Source: Elysia crispata
Taxonomy: Eukaryota; Mollusca; Gastropoda; Plakobranchidae
DNA: 64,000 nucleotides
NCBI GenBank assembly: GCA_033675545.1
Contig: JAWDGP010003959.1
Span: 1 to 64,000 of the forward strand
Direction: 5' to 3'
Shown here: positions 37,192 through 54,436 of the stretch, one piece after another
Layout: each line of letters opens with the position of its first letter
Numbering within the stretch: the first letter of the stretch is position 1
The notes under the pieces: model-generated
Databases searched by the model: none
What the model was told of the DNA's origin: nothing
The model's input: only the letters and a program-made list of their open reading frames with translations
Translations under genes and position numbers: made by a program

Positions 37192-37380
37192 TTCTCTCTC
37201 TCTCTCTCTCTCTCGCTCTCTCTCTCTTTCTCGTTCTCTCTATCTCTCTCCCGCTCTCTCTCGCTGTCGCTCTCTCTCTCTCTCGCTCTCTCTCTCTTTC
37301 TCGTTCTCTCTCTCTCTCTCTCTCTCTCTCGCTTTCTCTCTGTCTATCTATTTATCTACTTATCTATCTTTTTATATATA
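36999..37380 (+). repeat. CA then CT dinucleotide tract with CG and TTT variants
   Basis: CA at 36999-37022, then CT with ctcgctct and ctttctcg interruptions repeated as higher-order blocks to about 37350, then TATC steps. Confidence 0.95.
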
Positions 37381-37599
37381 TAAAAGGGAGGGAGGTGGGG
37401 ACAGAGAGGGGAAAGGGGAAAAAAATGAAAACGTGAAGCAGACAAGAGAAGTGAACTGGAACAGTGATTTTAAAGGCATGAAGAGAGGAAAGAGTGGTGG
37501 GGAGCAACAGATAAACGGGAAAAACTGAAATGTAGAGCTTAAAGGAAAATTAGTGAAATAAAGGATCATGAAGAGAAATAGTTGGGGCAGAGATTTAGA

Positions 37600-37717
37600 G
37601 AGACAGGCAGAAAAAGAGATAGAGAGAGAGGAAGAGAGAGACACAAAATGAGAGAGAGAGGTAGAGACAGAAAGAGAGAAAGAGAACGAGAGAGAGAGAG
37701 CGAGAGGGAAAGAGAGA

Positions 37718-37762
<45 letters not shown>
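37600..37762 (+). repeat. GA-rich then TA dinucleotide tract
   Basis: GA-rich tract to 37720, then TA repeats. Complementary to the CT tract about 250 bp upstream. Confidence 0.95.
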
Positions 37763-37763
<1 letters not shown>

Positions 37764-37769
37764 TTTAAA

Positions 37770-37935
37770 CGGACTTGCTTGAATTTGCCAATACCATTCT
37801 CTCTTTGATTGGCTCAATTTGGGAAATCATCGGGGCTTTACTGTGGGTGTCTAACGCGCGTCTGTCTATCCAAGGTGAGAGAAGTACTCACATTTTCCTC
37901 CTGAGAGAAACTCGGCCTAATATTACAACTGGCTC
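37770..37935 (+). repeat. Interspersed repeat, copy 1, downstream of GA/TA tracts
   Basis: Shares with 54150-54300, in the same order, gattggct-aatttggg, a gtctgtct segment, ccaaggtga-gaagtactcac / gaggtgctcac, and ttcctcctg / tttccccctg. Family unknown. Confidence 0.55.
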
Positions 37936-38402
37936 TTTGATAATAACAGGAACACAATTTTCATTTGTTAGATCTTTTATCCTTCTTCTTTCAGTTTTTT
38001 CTTCACAAAGGTATAATTAGGGAAAACCATCTTACTCACATTCGCATTTGCAATCTTTTCTCTATAATCCACCACGTTTCTGCCAAAGTGGCGAATAAGC
38101 ACTTCTTTAGTTTTTCACTTTTTTCCAACATTGTGTTCCATATTACATTCTCCTTCAAGTCACATAAGTGTTGGACTGTTCTTTTTAATATTTTTTGAGA
38201 TGTTTGCATGGCGGATAACACTTTTTTCAAGTTTTTCAATTTTTCAGTATGTGCAAAGTGAAGAATGATTTACGCGTTAGTTTGCGTTCGTAGTTTGCCA
38301 ATCAAGAGACCACATTTCGTTTCTCACTAAATGGTGAATGACATAGAACAATATGAATAATGGGGATGAAGTTTGCCTTTTATATAACACAATGAGATAT
38401 TC

Positions 38403-38786
38403 TGATATTTTTCACATTATGAAGAGTATTCAGAGGAGTTTTATGAGTTCGAACACAACGTTTCACCACGTAATGAAAGAGAAACTGATACTCCAGATGA
38501 AAAAAAAAATGTAAAAGGAGCGGATAATGATGACGGATTAACTTCTAATTCTCAACATTCTAGAGATCCTATACCCATGAAGTTGGATGGTGAACCTTAC
38601 CTTTGTCTGAATCTGATCCACCCTAGGAAAGGAAACGCCCTAAAGCTGAGAGAAATACAAGAGCCCGAAATTAAGGATGTGATTAAACAAAAACATCTGG
38701 GGAGAACGCAACAGTATCAAATAATAATATTTTGGGCAGCGCTAACAAAGTACAAGATGTGCGGACAGAAACCTTTCATTTCATGA
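38403..38786 (+). pseudogene. Decayed coding sequence of unknown family, part 1
   Basis: Open for 128 codons after TGA near 38400, with coding-like composition: acidic E-E-Y-S-E-E-F-Y-E-F-E, then D-P-I-P-M-K-L-D-G-E-P-Y-L-C, G-N-A-L-K-L-R-E-I and L-G-R-T-Q-Q-Y-Q-I. It ends in TGA 38784. An ATG occurs only mid-frame (38577). It may be a transposable-element ORF or host gene exon; I cannot tell. Confidence 0.4.
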
Positions 38787-38929
38787 CCTCACAGAGCCAG
38801 ACAGGCTAGAGTTCAACAAAATATTTTAATTGATCAGCCGATTGAGTAGCCAAGACAGTTGCTTGCTAGATAGTTGATATGGAGGAAGTATGAAAAAACA
38901 TTATGGGAGTCGAACAGCGATGTATCACC

Positions 38930-39600
38930 TACCTATCAGCAGGAACAGCAAATGTTTCTAAGTACCTTGGGGTGACAGACAGACAGCTCATAACAGCATT
39001 CAGAAATAAAGAAAGATGGGAACATGGAAATAGAGTTACAAGAGAGACAAATTGTAAGATGGGAGAAAAATACAGTCATTGATTGCATAAAAAAGTTTCC
39101 GAAAAATTGGATCATATAATTGCATAAATTAACTTCCAGCAGCTGAGCTGAACATCTCAACCACGTATGGTATTTTTGTTGCCGACATGACTAGTAGCAA
39201 GAAGAAACCAGTATCCCTGTGTCCTACCTAGAATATTTGCAAATATATGGGGCTCAAATTTCAAAGAAGGGTGTGCTTGTGCCAAATGCTTTACAAAAAT
39301 GAAAGAGGAACCTCAAGATGAATCCTTAATGCTAACTCTTGAAAAGCATTTCAATGAAAGTGTGAACATTTTTAGTCACGTCAAAAAAGAGGCAAAACAG
39401 ATCGCTAAACAAAACCCATAGCTATGTGCGGCTGGTTTTTGACCTTCTGCAAGAGATCTGAGACAAAAAGATAACTTTAAAAATTTTCCGGAAAATAGAA
39501 TCACATACTTGCAGAAGCAAACGCTAAAATAAACTTCCAGTAGCTGAATTGAACATCCCAATTATACGAGAATGGCTCATTAGAGACTCTCGGAATTTAT
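38930..39600 (+). pseudogene. Decayed coding sequence of unknown family, part 2
   Basis: Further coding-like runs on the same strand: S-K-Y-L-G-V-T-D-R-Q-L-I-T near 38955, and a 66-codon open run 39221-39421 with G-C-A-C-A-K-C-F-T-K and N-I-F-S-H-V-K-K-E-A-K-Q-I-A. A related segment (cttccag-agctga-tgaacatc) occurs twice, near 39131 and 39531, suggesting an internal duplication. Interrupted by several stops. Confidence 0.4.
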
Positions 39601-41450
39601 TCTGATTTCCTCCCGTGGCTCTGATTGCTGTACACAAGCTGTTACAGACATCACTGAAGCCCAGAGAAGTGACCTTTACCTTTAGTTTATACAGGTAAAA
39701 GCTTCAGTCTTGAGTATCAAGTACTGTGGGAGCAAAGCATCTGAAAGAAAGCTACATCGGAAGATATTTTAATCTATCTTAAAACGTACAAGGAAAGCAT
39801 ACAAGTAGAACAGTAACTGATATAAAGTGAAGAGTTGCCTGTAAATCAGGATCTGCAATAGATAAATCCACATGGTGCAGTAATACAGAACATTTTATTG
39901 AATTGTTTTAACTTATAAAGTGATACGGACTGGACATTTAGACCCGTGAATTCATTTCAAACACGAGTCGAGTTTTAAACTTCACTGCTGCTGACGTTGA
40001 AATCTCAAGTTTTACTTCTTAGCTCAGAAGGAAGAAGAGTTTCAGTTAATCAATGCACAAGAAGACAATAACTAGAAACTCGCAAAGAGCTTGAAGGACC
40101 CCCATCTTTTAAAACCACATCTTTTATTTCTACTTTCTCCACTGTCTCTATTATTATGTTCATTAAATTAGATATTGTTGGATTGAACAACTTCATTTTG
40201 AGTACATGTTATTGAAAGTTCATTTTTGTGACATTTTACTTCAATCTTGTTTAAAAGACTTTGCATGAGATGTTTATTATCTTTCCTTTATTGGATCGTT
40301 ATAACCTAAATTATTGAATCAGCTTTCACATATCTCTCGGTGTTGGACTCAACTTTTACTTGTAATTTTGTATCCTGATTAACTTTCTTCTCCAACTATA
40401 GAACTGGGACTGCTGGAGTTGCGATCGTATCTCTAGAAATAGTTCATGGATTTCAGTCCGAATCCTGTTACAGTCTGTTCTGGTGATTGCCGGAATCGCA
40501 AACCTACAATGTGACAAAAAAAAACAAAAAACAAAACAGCAACAGCAGAAAAAGAAATGGTCTTGAAAAACTTCACATGGTACTAAGCTTGTATCTTAAA
40601 TTTCTTTAATAAATGTCGTTGAGCCCACAACTCATCCCATTTTAATGTTTGAAAGTTTCGAGCCTTATAACATGTCTGCAACTGTAGATCAGCATTACTG
40701 TTTTTGTTGGGTGGGCGATGCGAATAACTAATTTATTAGATAATTACTATAGTTATCCCTGCTTAATGACTATTTCTATTTCATCTTCTATCGCCCTGTA
40801 AATCTACCTAAATCTCTTTCTCTCTTCCATACAAACTATATAGACCTACCCATTTTATGGGGTTTTTGATATAAAAATACTTTCCCCTTCCTGTTTGATC
40901 GACAGACTTTCATTTAGCTCCCCGTGCCTTTAATTTTCATTTCGACCAGTGCTCAACCCATTAGAAAACCGCCCCAAACACTAACCACATCTTAACTATT
41001 ATCGTCAATCTTCTCTGTCAAATCATACACATTATGGAATTATCTCTAATCCTGATTCGGCCATCATTTTAAACCCATGGCATATCTCAAGATGTGCTTG
41101 GATTCCCAGAGATTTCGAGCCCATTAGCTGACGCCTTAAGCAAGATTCTGGAACATGCGACAGTTTTCTATTTCACCCTGGGTTAAGCGTGCCAAGCAAT
41201 TTTTCATCCATGTTTTCAAACGATGAAGAGGCTATAGTACACATATAGAGAGTGGTAGAAAATAATGTGTATAGATGCGAAAAGGAATTAAAAAAAAAAC
41301 TTCAGGCACAAACGTTAATTCTTTTTGGTCGAAAGAAGAAAAGAAGAGCAATCAATAAACAGATTAAAACAAGCACAAGAACGAAATAAGAATATGAAGA
41401 AAGAAAAAAATCAAGAACAGGAATAAAAAGAACAAATATAAGACAGAAAA
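39601..41450. other. No gene recognised
   Basis: AT-rich. Coding-like composition fades after about 39600. Confidence 0.5.
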
Positions 41451-42069
41451 GAAGAAGAAGAAGAAGAAGAAGAAGAAGAAGAAGAAGAAGAAGAAGAAGA
41501 AGAAGAAGAAGAAGAAGAAGAAGAAGAAGAAGAAGAAGAAGAAGAAGAAGAAGAAGAAGAAGAAGAAGAAGAAGAAGAAGAAGAAGAAGAAGAAGAAGAA
41601 GAAGAAGAAGAAGAAGAAGAAGAAGAAGAAGAAGAAGAAGAAGAAGAAGAAGAAGAAGAAGAAGAAGAAGAAGAAGAAGAAGAAGAAGAAGAAGAAGAAG
41701 AAGAAGAAGAAGAAGAAGAAGAAGAAGAAGAAGAAGAAGAAGAAGAAGAAGAAGAAGAAGAAGAAGAAGAAGAAGAAGAAGAAGAAGAAGAAGAAGAAGA
41801 AGAAGAAGAAGAAGAAGAAGAAGAAGAAGAAGAAGAAGAAGAAGAAGAAGAAGAAGAAGAAGAAGAAGAAGAAGAAGAAGAAGAAGAAGAAGAAGAAGAA
41901 GAAGAAGAAGAAGAAGAAGAAGAAGAAGAAGAAGAAGAAGAAGAAGAAGAAGAAGAAGAAGAAGAAGAAGAAGAAGAAGAAGAAGAAGAAGAAGAAGAAG
42001 AAGAAGAAGAAGAAGAAGAAGAAGAAGAAGAAGAAGAAGAAGAAGAAGAAGAAGAAGAAGAAGAAGAAA
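41451..42069 (+). repeat. Pure GAA trinucleotide array, about 206 units
   Basis: No interruption is visible over about 619 bp. The left flank is A-rich with scattered gaaga, a plausible seed. The complementary strand is all-TTC and gives the poly-Phe shadow frame. Confidence 0.98.
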
Positions 42070-47426
<5,357 letters not shown>

Positions 47427-47456
47427 GGGTGGGGGGTGGGGGGTGTGAGGGGAGGG
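47427..47456 (+). other. G-quadruplex-like G-run cluster after poly-T
   Basis: Runs of 3, 6, 6, 4 and 3 G separated by loops of 1-5 bases, directly after a long T run. It satisfies the classical four-tract pattern. Confidence 0.7.
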
Positions 47457-48227
47457 AAGATATAAGAGGGCAAGATAATTTAGGTCTGGGATAGAAGAAG
47501 GAGCAAGAATACAAAATTGGAAAAAGGAAAAATGAAGCAATACGGAAACTGAAATTATTGATATATTGAAGATCAAATATGATAAGTGGGAATAATGAGA
47601 GAGAGAAAAAGAAAAAGAGAGAAAAAAAGATAGACAGAAACAGAGACAGAGACAGATAAATGGATATTGACAGAAAGACAGGCATGCAAAAGGTGGGTTA
47701 TTTAAATGTCTTGATTAAAGGCATCGTATCTTCTCCTTTTCGTTGCAATATTTTGGAGAAAAGAAACATCGTCTGTCCAAAAGAAAAACAACAACAACAA
47801 CAACAAACAAAGGCGCATTCCCTCTTATTTCTCTATCCGAGCATTCATTTAATTTATATCGAATTATGGAAAACATTTCAGTTACAGAAAGAAAAACAAA
47901 TAGAGAGAGTCTAGTTTGCACAGGGCAGTGAGATTCAAGATGGACCAATTTGCATAATTATTACATGAATCGCATACTTCATAGTTGGCAGTTCTCTCTG
48001 ATTGTCTATTTGTTGCTATTAACAAATTGTTGGTGTGATCAAGATTTGGTATTTTCTTGAATAAAAAAACAAAAACACCTAGATTGTTTCACACATTTAA
48101 AATGTTCATTAAAAACAGGAACCCATACTCAATTTACAATAAAATGGGGAAGAAACATTGGGTGCAACTATTTCTGAAATTAATCTTTCAAAGAGCATTT
48201 CCTTCTAAATCGACACATAATTTTGTC

Positions 48228-50140
48228 GCGTTTGAATGTGCGTGTATTAAAGCATTGGTTACAGCGTTTGAATGTGCGTGTATTAAAGCATTGGTTACAG
48301 CGTTTGAATGTGCGTGTATTAAAGCATTGGTTACAGCGTTTGAATGTGCGTGTATTAAAGCATTGGTTACAGCGTTTGAATGTGCGTGTATTATAACATT
48401 GGTTACAGCGTTTGAATGTACGTGTATTATAACATTGGTTACAGCGTTTGAATGTACGTGTATTAAAACATTGGTTACAGCGTTTGAATGTGCGTGTATT
48501 AAAACATTGGTTACAGCGTTTGAATGTGCGTGTATTATAACATTGGTTACAGCGTTTGAATGTACGTGTATTATAACATTGGTTACAGCGTTTGAATGTA
48601 CGTGTATTATAACATTGGTTACAGCGTTTGAATGTGCGTGTATTATAACATTGGTTACAGCGTTTGAATGTACGTGTATTATAACATTGGTTACAGCGTT
48701 TGAATGTACGTGTATTAAAACATTGGTTACAGCGTTTGAATGTGCGTGTATTAAAACATTGGTTACAGCGTTTGAATGTGCGTGTATTATAGCATTGGTT
48801 ACAACGTTTGAATGTACGTGTATTAAAGCATTGGTTACAGCGTTTGAATGTGCGTGTATTAAAGCATTGGTTATAGCGTTTGAATGTACGTGTATTATAG
48901 CATTTGTTACAGCGTTTGAATGTGCGTGTATTAAAGCATTGGTTACAGCGTTTGAATGTGCGTGTATTATAACATTGGTTACAGCGTTTGAATGTACGTG
49001 TATTATAGCATTGGTTACAGCGTTTGAATGTGCGTGTATTAAAGCATTGGTTACAGCGTTTGAATGTGCGTGTATTAAAGCATTGGTTACAGCGTTTGAA
49101 TGTGCGTGTATTAAAGCATTGGTTACAGCGTTTGAATGTACGTGTATTATAGCATTGGTTACAGCGTTTGAATGTGCGTGTATTATAACATTGGTTACAG
49201 CGTTTGAATGTACGTGTATTATAGCATTGGTTACAGCGTTTGAATGTACGTGTATTATAGCATTGGTTACAGCGTTTGAATGTGCGTGTATTAAAGCATT
49301 GGTTACAGCGTTTGAATGTGCGTGTATTAAAGCATTGGTTACAGCGTTTGAATGTGCGTGTATTAAAGCATTGGTTACAGCGTTTGAATGTGCGTGTATT
49401 AAAGCATTGGTTACAGCGTTTGAATGTGCGTGTATTAAAGCATTGGTTACAGCGTTTGAATGTACGTGTATTAAAGCATTGGTTACAGCGTTTGAATGTG
49501 CGTGTATTAAAGCATTGGTTACAGCGTTTGAATGTGCGTGTATTATAACATTGGTTACAGCGTTTGAATGTACGTGTATTAAAGCATTGGTTACAGCGTT
49601 TGAATGTGCGTGTATTAAAGCATTGGTTACAGCGTTTGAATGTGCGTGTATTAAAGCATTGGTTACAGCGTTTGAATGTACGTGTATTAAAGCATTGGTT
49701 ACAGCGTTTGAATGTGCGTGTATTAAAGCATTGGTTACAGCGTTTGAATGTGCGTGTATTAAAACATTGGTTACAGCGTTTGAATGTACGTGTATTAAAG
49801 CATTGGTTACAGCGTTTGAATGTACGTGTATTAAAGCATTGGTTACAGCGTTTGAATGTACTTGTATTAAAGCATTGGTTACAGCGTTTGAATGTACGTG
49901 TATTAAAGCATTGGTTACAGCGTTTGAATGTGCGTGTATTATAGCATTGGTTACAGCGTTTGAATGTACGTGTATTATAGCATTGGTTACAGCGTTTGAA
50001 TGTGCGTGTATTATAGCATTGGTTACAGCGTTTGAATGTGCGTGTATTAAAGCATTGGTTACAGCGTTTGAATGTGCGTGTATTAAAGCATTGGTTACAG
50101 CGTTTGAATGTGCGTGTATTAAAGCATTGGTTACAGCGTC
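48228..50140 (+). repeat. 36-bp minisatellite, about 53 units
   Basis: Unit gtttgaatgtgcgtgtatta plus aagcattggttacagc. Because 36 is a multiple of 3 and the unit lacks stops in several frames, long open frames arise on both strands (703 and 663 codons). Neither has a supported start, and one plus-strand variant (tacttg for tacgtg) is synonymous. I read the ORFs as by-products. Confidence 0.95.
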
Positions 50141-50976
50141 TCTACTTGAACAAGGTGAATGTTCCTGAGCCAGACACATAGCTTTTTGGGCTTAAAAATT
50201 AAAACAGAGCGCAAGAATATCATTTTCAAATCCTTTACCGTTTTGATATAAGAGTGAATTTATCTTTTTTTTTTTAATTTAAAACTTGATTCTAAACACA
50301 TGAATTTCTTAAACTTATCGTGTTTGTCTATTTTCCAAAAATATTAAAATGTAGAATCTAAACGCGTAGATCAAACACGGGTTTAAAAACAAGTTGTAAA
50401 AATAGTATTAAAAAATAAAAAGACATAAGTCGCTCTAGGTAAATTGATTATGCACCGCAAAATTTGTCAAAGCAGGGCATTTTAAATTCAAATAAAGATT
50501 ACTGTTTAATTTGTTGGTATTTGATATTTTAATCTCTGAAAGGTTAAGGATGTAAAGTTCTATAATTACAGTAGATTAATTTAATTTTGTCTTTCAAATA
50601 ACTAGAACTATAGATCAGAAACAATCCTACCCCTAGTTTGAATGTGTTATCCCACACACGATGAAATACACCCTGTAAAGTGCAGGACATTTGTTAGAGA
50701 TTACTTTAGGTTGACCATCCTTCATTCGCGAAGATCATCTTTAATACGCTGCAAGATTTTAGCACACATTTAATATGAAAGTCTTCCTAAATAAAGGAAA
50801 TATCATTAAAATAAAACTATTTCGAAACATTATAAACCATCCCCGTTAAAACTGAATCTGACGGGACAGAGAAAAAATCTGAATACGTGAAGGTGATAAA
50901 TCTGCATAAAATTTGATCTGAGCTAAAACCAGCAAATGCATTTTTATAAAATGTAGGCAGCGGGAGAGGAAAAAAG

Positions 50977-50978
50977 AA

Positions 50979-51035
<57 letters not shown>

Positions 51036-51374
51036 AGAGAGAGAGACAGAGAGCTAGAAAAGAGAGAGAGACAGAGACAGAGAGAGACAGAGAGAGAGAA
51101 AAGAGAGACAGAGACAGAGACAGAGACAGAGAAAAGAGAGACAGAGAGACAGAGACAGAGAGAGAGAAAAGAGAGAGAGAGATTAGATAGAGAGAGAGAG
51201 AGACAGAGAGAGAAGAGAGAGAGAGACAGAGAGAGACAGAGACAGAGAGACAGAGACAGAGAGACAGAGACAGAGAGAGACAGAGACAGAGAGAGACAGA
51301 GACAGAGAGAGAGAGAAAAGATGGATAGAGACAGAGACAGAGAGAGAGACAGAGACAGAGAAAGACAGACAGAC

Positions 51375-51407
<33 letters not shown>

Positions 51408-51464
51408 TAGAGAGAGAGAGACAGAGAGAGACAGAGAGATAGAGAGAGAGAGAAGACAGAGAGA
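50977..51464 (+). repeat. GA/CAGA imperfect tract
   Basis: GA repeats with periodic agacag and gaaaag interruptions, grading into the adjacent 96-101 bp array. Confidence 0.95.
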
Positions 51465-52042
51465 AGGATTGGAACAGACATAGTGAGATATTAGGTTAAA
51501 ACAGAAAGAGAAAATGTGAGAGAGGTGGAGAATACAAGCAGAGAGAGAGAGAGAGAGAGAAGGATTGTAACAGACATAGTGAGATATTAGATTAAAACAG
51601 AAAGAGAAAATGTGAGAGAGGTGGAGAATACAAGCAGAGAGAGAGAGAGAGAGAGAAGGATTGTAACAGACATAGTGAGATATTAGGTTAAAACAGAAAG
51701 AGAAAATGTGAGAGAGGTGGAGAATACAAGCAGAGAGAGAGAGAGAGAGAGAGAGAAGGATTGTAACAGACATAGTGAGATATTAGGTTAAAACAGAAAG
51801 AGAAAATGTGAGAGAGGTGGAGAATACAAGCAGAGAGAGAGAGAGAGAGACAGAGAGATGGATTGTAACAGACATAGTGAGATATTAGATTAAAACAGAA
51901 AGAGAAAATGTGAGAGAGGTGGAGAATACAAGCAGAGAGAGAGAGAGAGAGAGAGAAGGATTGTAACAGACATAGTGAGATATTAGGTTAAAACAGAAAG
52001 AGAAAATGTGAGAGAGGTGGAGAATACAAGCAGAGAGAGAGA
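51465..52042 (-). repeat. 96-101 bp minisatellite with a variable GA core, 6 units
   Basis: aggattg anchors at 51465, 51561, 51657, 51757, (51858) and 51957. Unit length differs mainly by the number of GA steps after agcaga. Confidence 0.9.
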
Positions 52043-52815
52043 AGAAGAAAATGGAAAGAGGGATATCTTGATAAGATGAGGGAACTTACATTTATGTTAA
52101 ATTGTTTTCGCACCGAGCTTTTCCTCAAGTGTCTACATAACGAGACAGAAAGTAAGACAGAGTGACGGATTGAGAAAGAAGGAGAGAAACGGATCGGCTA
52201 AGACAATAAAGACTGAGAAAAAAAGTGAATGGAAGGAAACCAATATATTACGAAATACGGACGCCAGCTTCCCCATTTGAATAATTATAACGAATTCACT
52301 TTTATCTATTTCTCATTGTATGTCCATTACCTAATAGGAGCACAAGATTTATCAAAACCCTCTTGCACTGAACTTTGAACTTTAAAGCATCGGGCACTCT
52401 GCCCCTCTCCGAACCAATCACTCGTCTTGTTTGAGCCCAGCTCTCCCCATTTTTCATTTTTTTTTTATGAATAACCTATGAACGCAATTGTTTTTGTACA
52501 ATTGTGACCAAAACGTCAAAGGCGAAGCGTTTAATGTTAAATTAGCATATGCATTGTTTCTATTGTTACATAATTATAAAGTAGTTTGTCTATTCCTTTT
52601 TTAGCTTTGGGTTCATGCTATTTACAGACACACACGCGACTTTTTGGATCTTTTTTTATCAGCAAGTCTTCTTCTAAATGTGGTGTTTCCTATTTGGATT
52701 TAAGACCATCATTCTGTCTCTCTGTTTCTGACTGTCTATCTGTTTGTATGTCTATCTGCTCTATCTATATCTCTTTCCATCGCCTGTCTCTCTATCATTC
52801 CCTCTCGCTCGGTCC

Positions 52816-52883
<68 letters not shown>

Positions 52884-53877
52884 TTCCCTCTCTCTTATAC
52901 ACTCTCTGTATAAATATCCTTTAAACGTCATTAAATGTCTCATGACGATTTCCACTTCATCTCTTACTTTTTCTCTCACTCTTTATTTGCTTTCACCATT
53001 CCTTCTTTTTCTCTTCTTAAAATCCCACCATATTTTCTCTTTCTTTTATGTCTATTTCCACCTTCAAGTTTTTTTCCTTTCTTTTGTCTATTTATAAAAC
53101 CTTTTTTTTCCCGAACTATTACCTTTGATTTTCTCTTGGCTCTGTGTAACTCCTCGTTTGTATTTTTCTTTTGAATAATTATCTCAACCATACAGGCACA
53201 CATGTATCGTGAATTTGCGTGCCTCCATCGCTCCGCTTTTTACCCGGTCTGGTCTATTGGTTATTTTTGTAATATGCTGCTGCTAATAAGAACAGAAATG
53301 CATTTGAAAGTAAATAATATTATTGATTAAGGGTGTCATACGTAAAACTTCGTGTGGCAATCATTTGACAACACTAGCATAAACAATTTAACATAGAGAA
53401 GTAAAGTTACAAAAGTGTTCTTTAACTATTGTGATCTGGAACAAACCTTAGTAAGTGCCTGACTCGCTGAAGTTGTCTAAAAGAAGTACCTATCTCTATT
53501 TTATCGATAATTCTCCAAGTGAACGTATTAAACTTAGTTTAACTCTGAGCAACCAAACTCTTCAAAGTAATATCAAATCGTTTTATTTTTTAATTATTCG
53601 GAAAACAATTTTTGAGAATGCGAATGGTGTCATCACGACATCAAACGTAAAATATTTTTCCAAAGAAATTTCTTATAAGTGCTACTCGTTGATCTGTCAA
53701 GCTCTCCATTGTTTACAAATAAATGTCTCTGTCTCTCTGTATCTCTATACTATTTTTTCCTTTATTTACAGTCACTTGCATCTTTAGAGCCTAAGATCTA
53801 GCTCCGTCTGTCTCAGCCTCTAACGTTGTTTGACTGCTTTAATTATTTCTATATTCAATTATTTCTCTAAGTCTGAC
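52043..53877. other. No gene recognised
   Basis: AT-rich plus a CT tract. A 110-codon open frame at 53455-53787 lacks ATG and motifs and is not called. Confidence 0.5.
52822..52880 (+). repeat. CT dinucleotide tract
   Basis: About 30 CT units after ccctcg. Confidence 0.97.
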
Positions 53878-53901
53878 TCTCTGTCTGTCTGTCTGTCTGT
53901 C

Positions 53902-53970
<69 letters not shown>

Positions 53971-54125
53971 GTCTGTCTGTCTGTCTCTGTCTCTGTCTCT
54001 CTTTTCTTTCTCTCTGTCTCTCTCTCTATCTTTTCTCTCTCTCTTTTTTCTCTCTCTCTGTCTCTCTCTCTATATATATATCTATCTCTCTATCTCTCTC
54101 TCTCTTCTCTTCTCTCTCTCTATCT
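53878..54125 (+). repeat. CTGT/CT/TA mixed tract
   Basis: CTGT units, CT units, CTGT again, then ctttt-interrupted CT and a short TA run. Confidence 0.95.
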
Positions 54126-54144
54126 AACTCTTAAATCTCCTTTC

Positions 54145-54300
54145 TATAAGTCATACAGCCTGAAGGTGCCGCACCCTCGCACTGATTGGCTAAATTTGGG
54201 CGACACTCGAAGCTCCACCAAGTGCGTGTAAGGCTTGTCTGTTTAGCCAAGGTGAATGAGGTGCTCACGGTTTCCCCCTGGTAAATTCCAGAACTTCGTT
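54145..54300 (+). repeat. Interspersed repeat, copy 2, downstream of CT/TA tracts
   Basis: Diverged partner of 37770-37935. Both copies have a dinucleotide tract directly on their left, which may be part of the element. Confidence 0.55.
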
Positions 54301-54436
54301 AAACATGAAGAATTCCACCACTTGACAAATCGCTTTGCGTTTTGCTGTGCATGTGTGGAAAATTCCAGAACTTCGTTAAACATGAAGAATTCCACCACTT
54401 GACAAATCGCTTTGCGTTTTGCTGTGCATGTGTGGT
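54283..54436 (+). repeat. 77-bp tandem duplication
   Basis: aaattccagaacttcgttaa to tgctgtgcatgtgtgg occurs twice, essentially identical, so recent. Confidence 0.9.

Noticed and set aside
48057-50179. 703- and 663-codon open frames over the 36-bp array as proteins
   Set aside because: They follow from a stop-free unit of multiple-of-three length; both strands are open and the starts are non-ATG.
50846-51773. Ser/Leu-rich frames on the minus strand
   Set aside because: Translations of GA-rich tracts.
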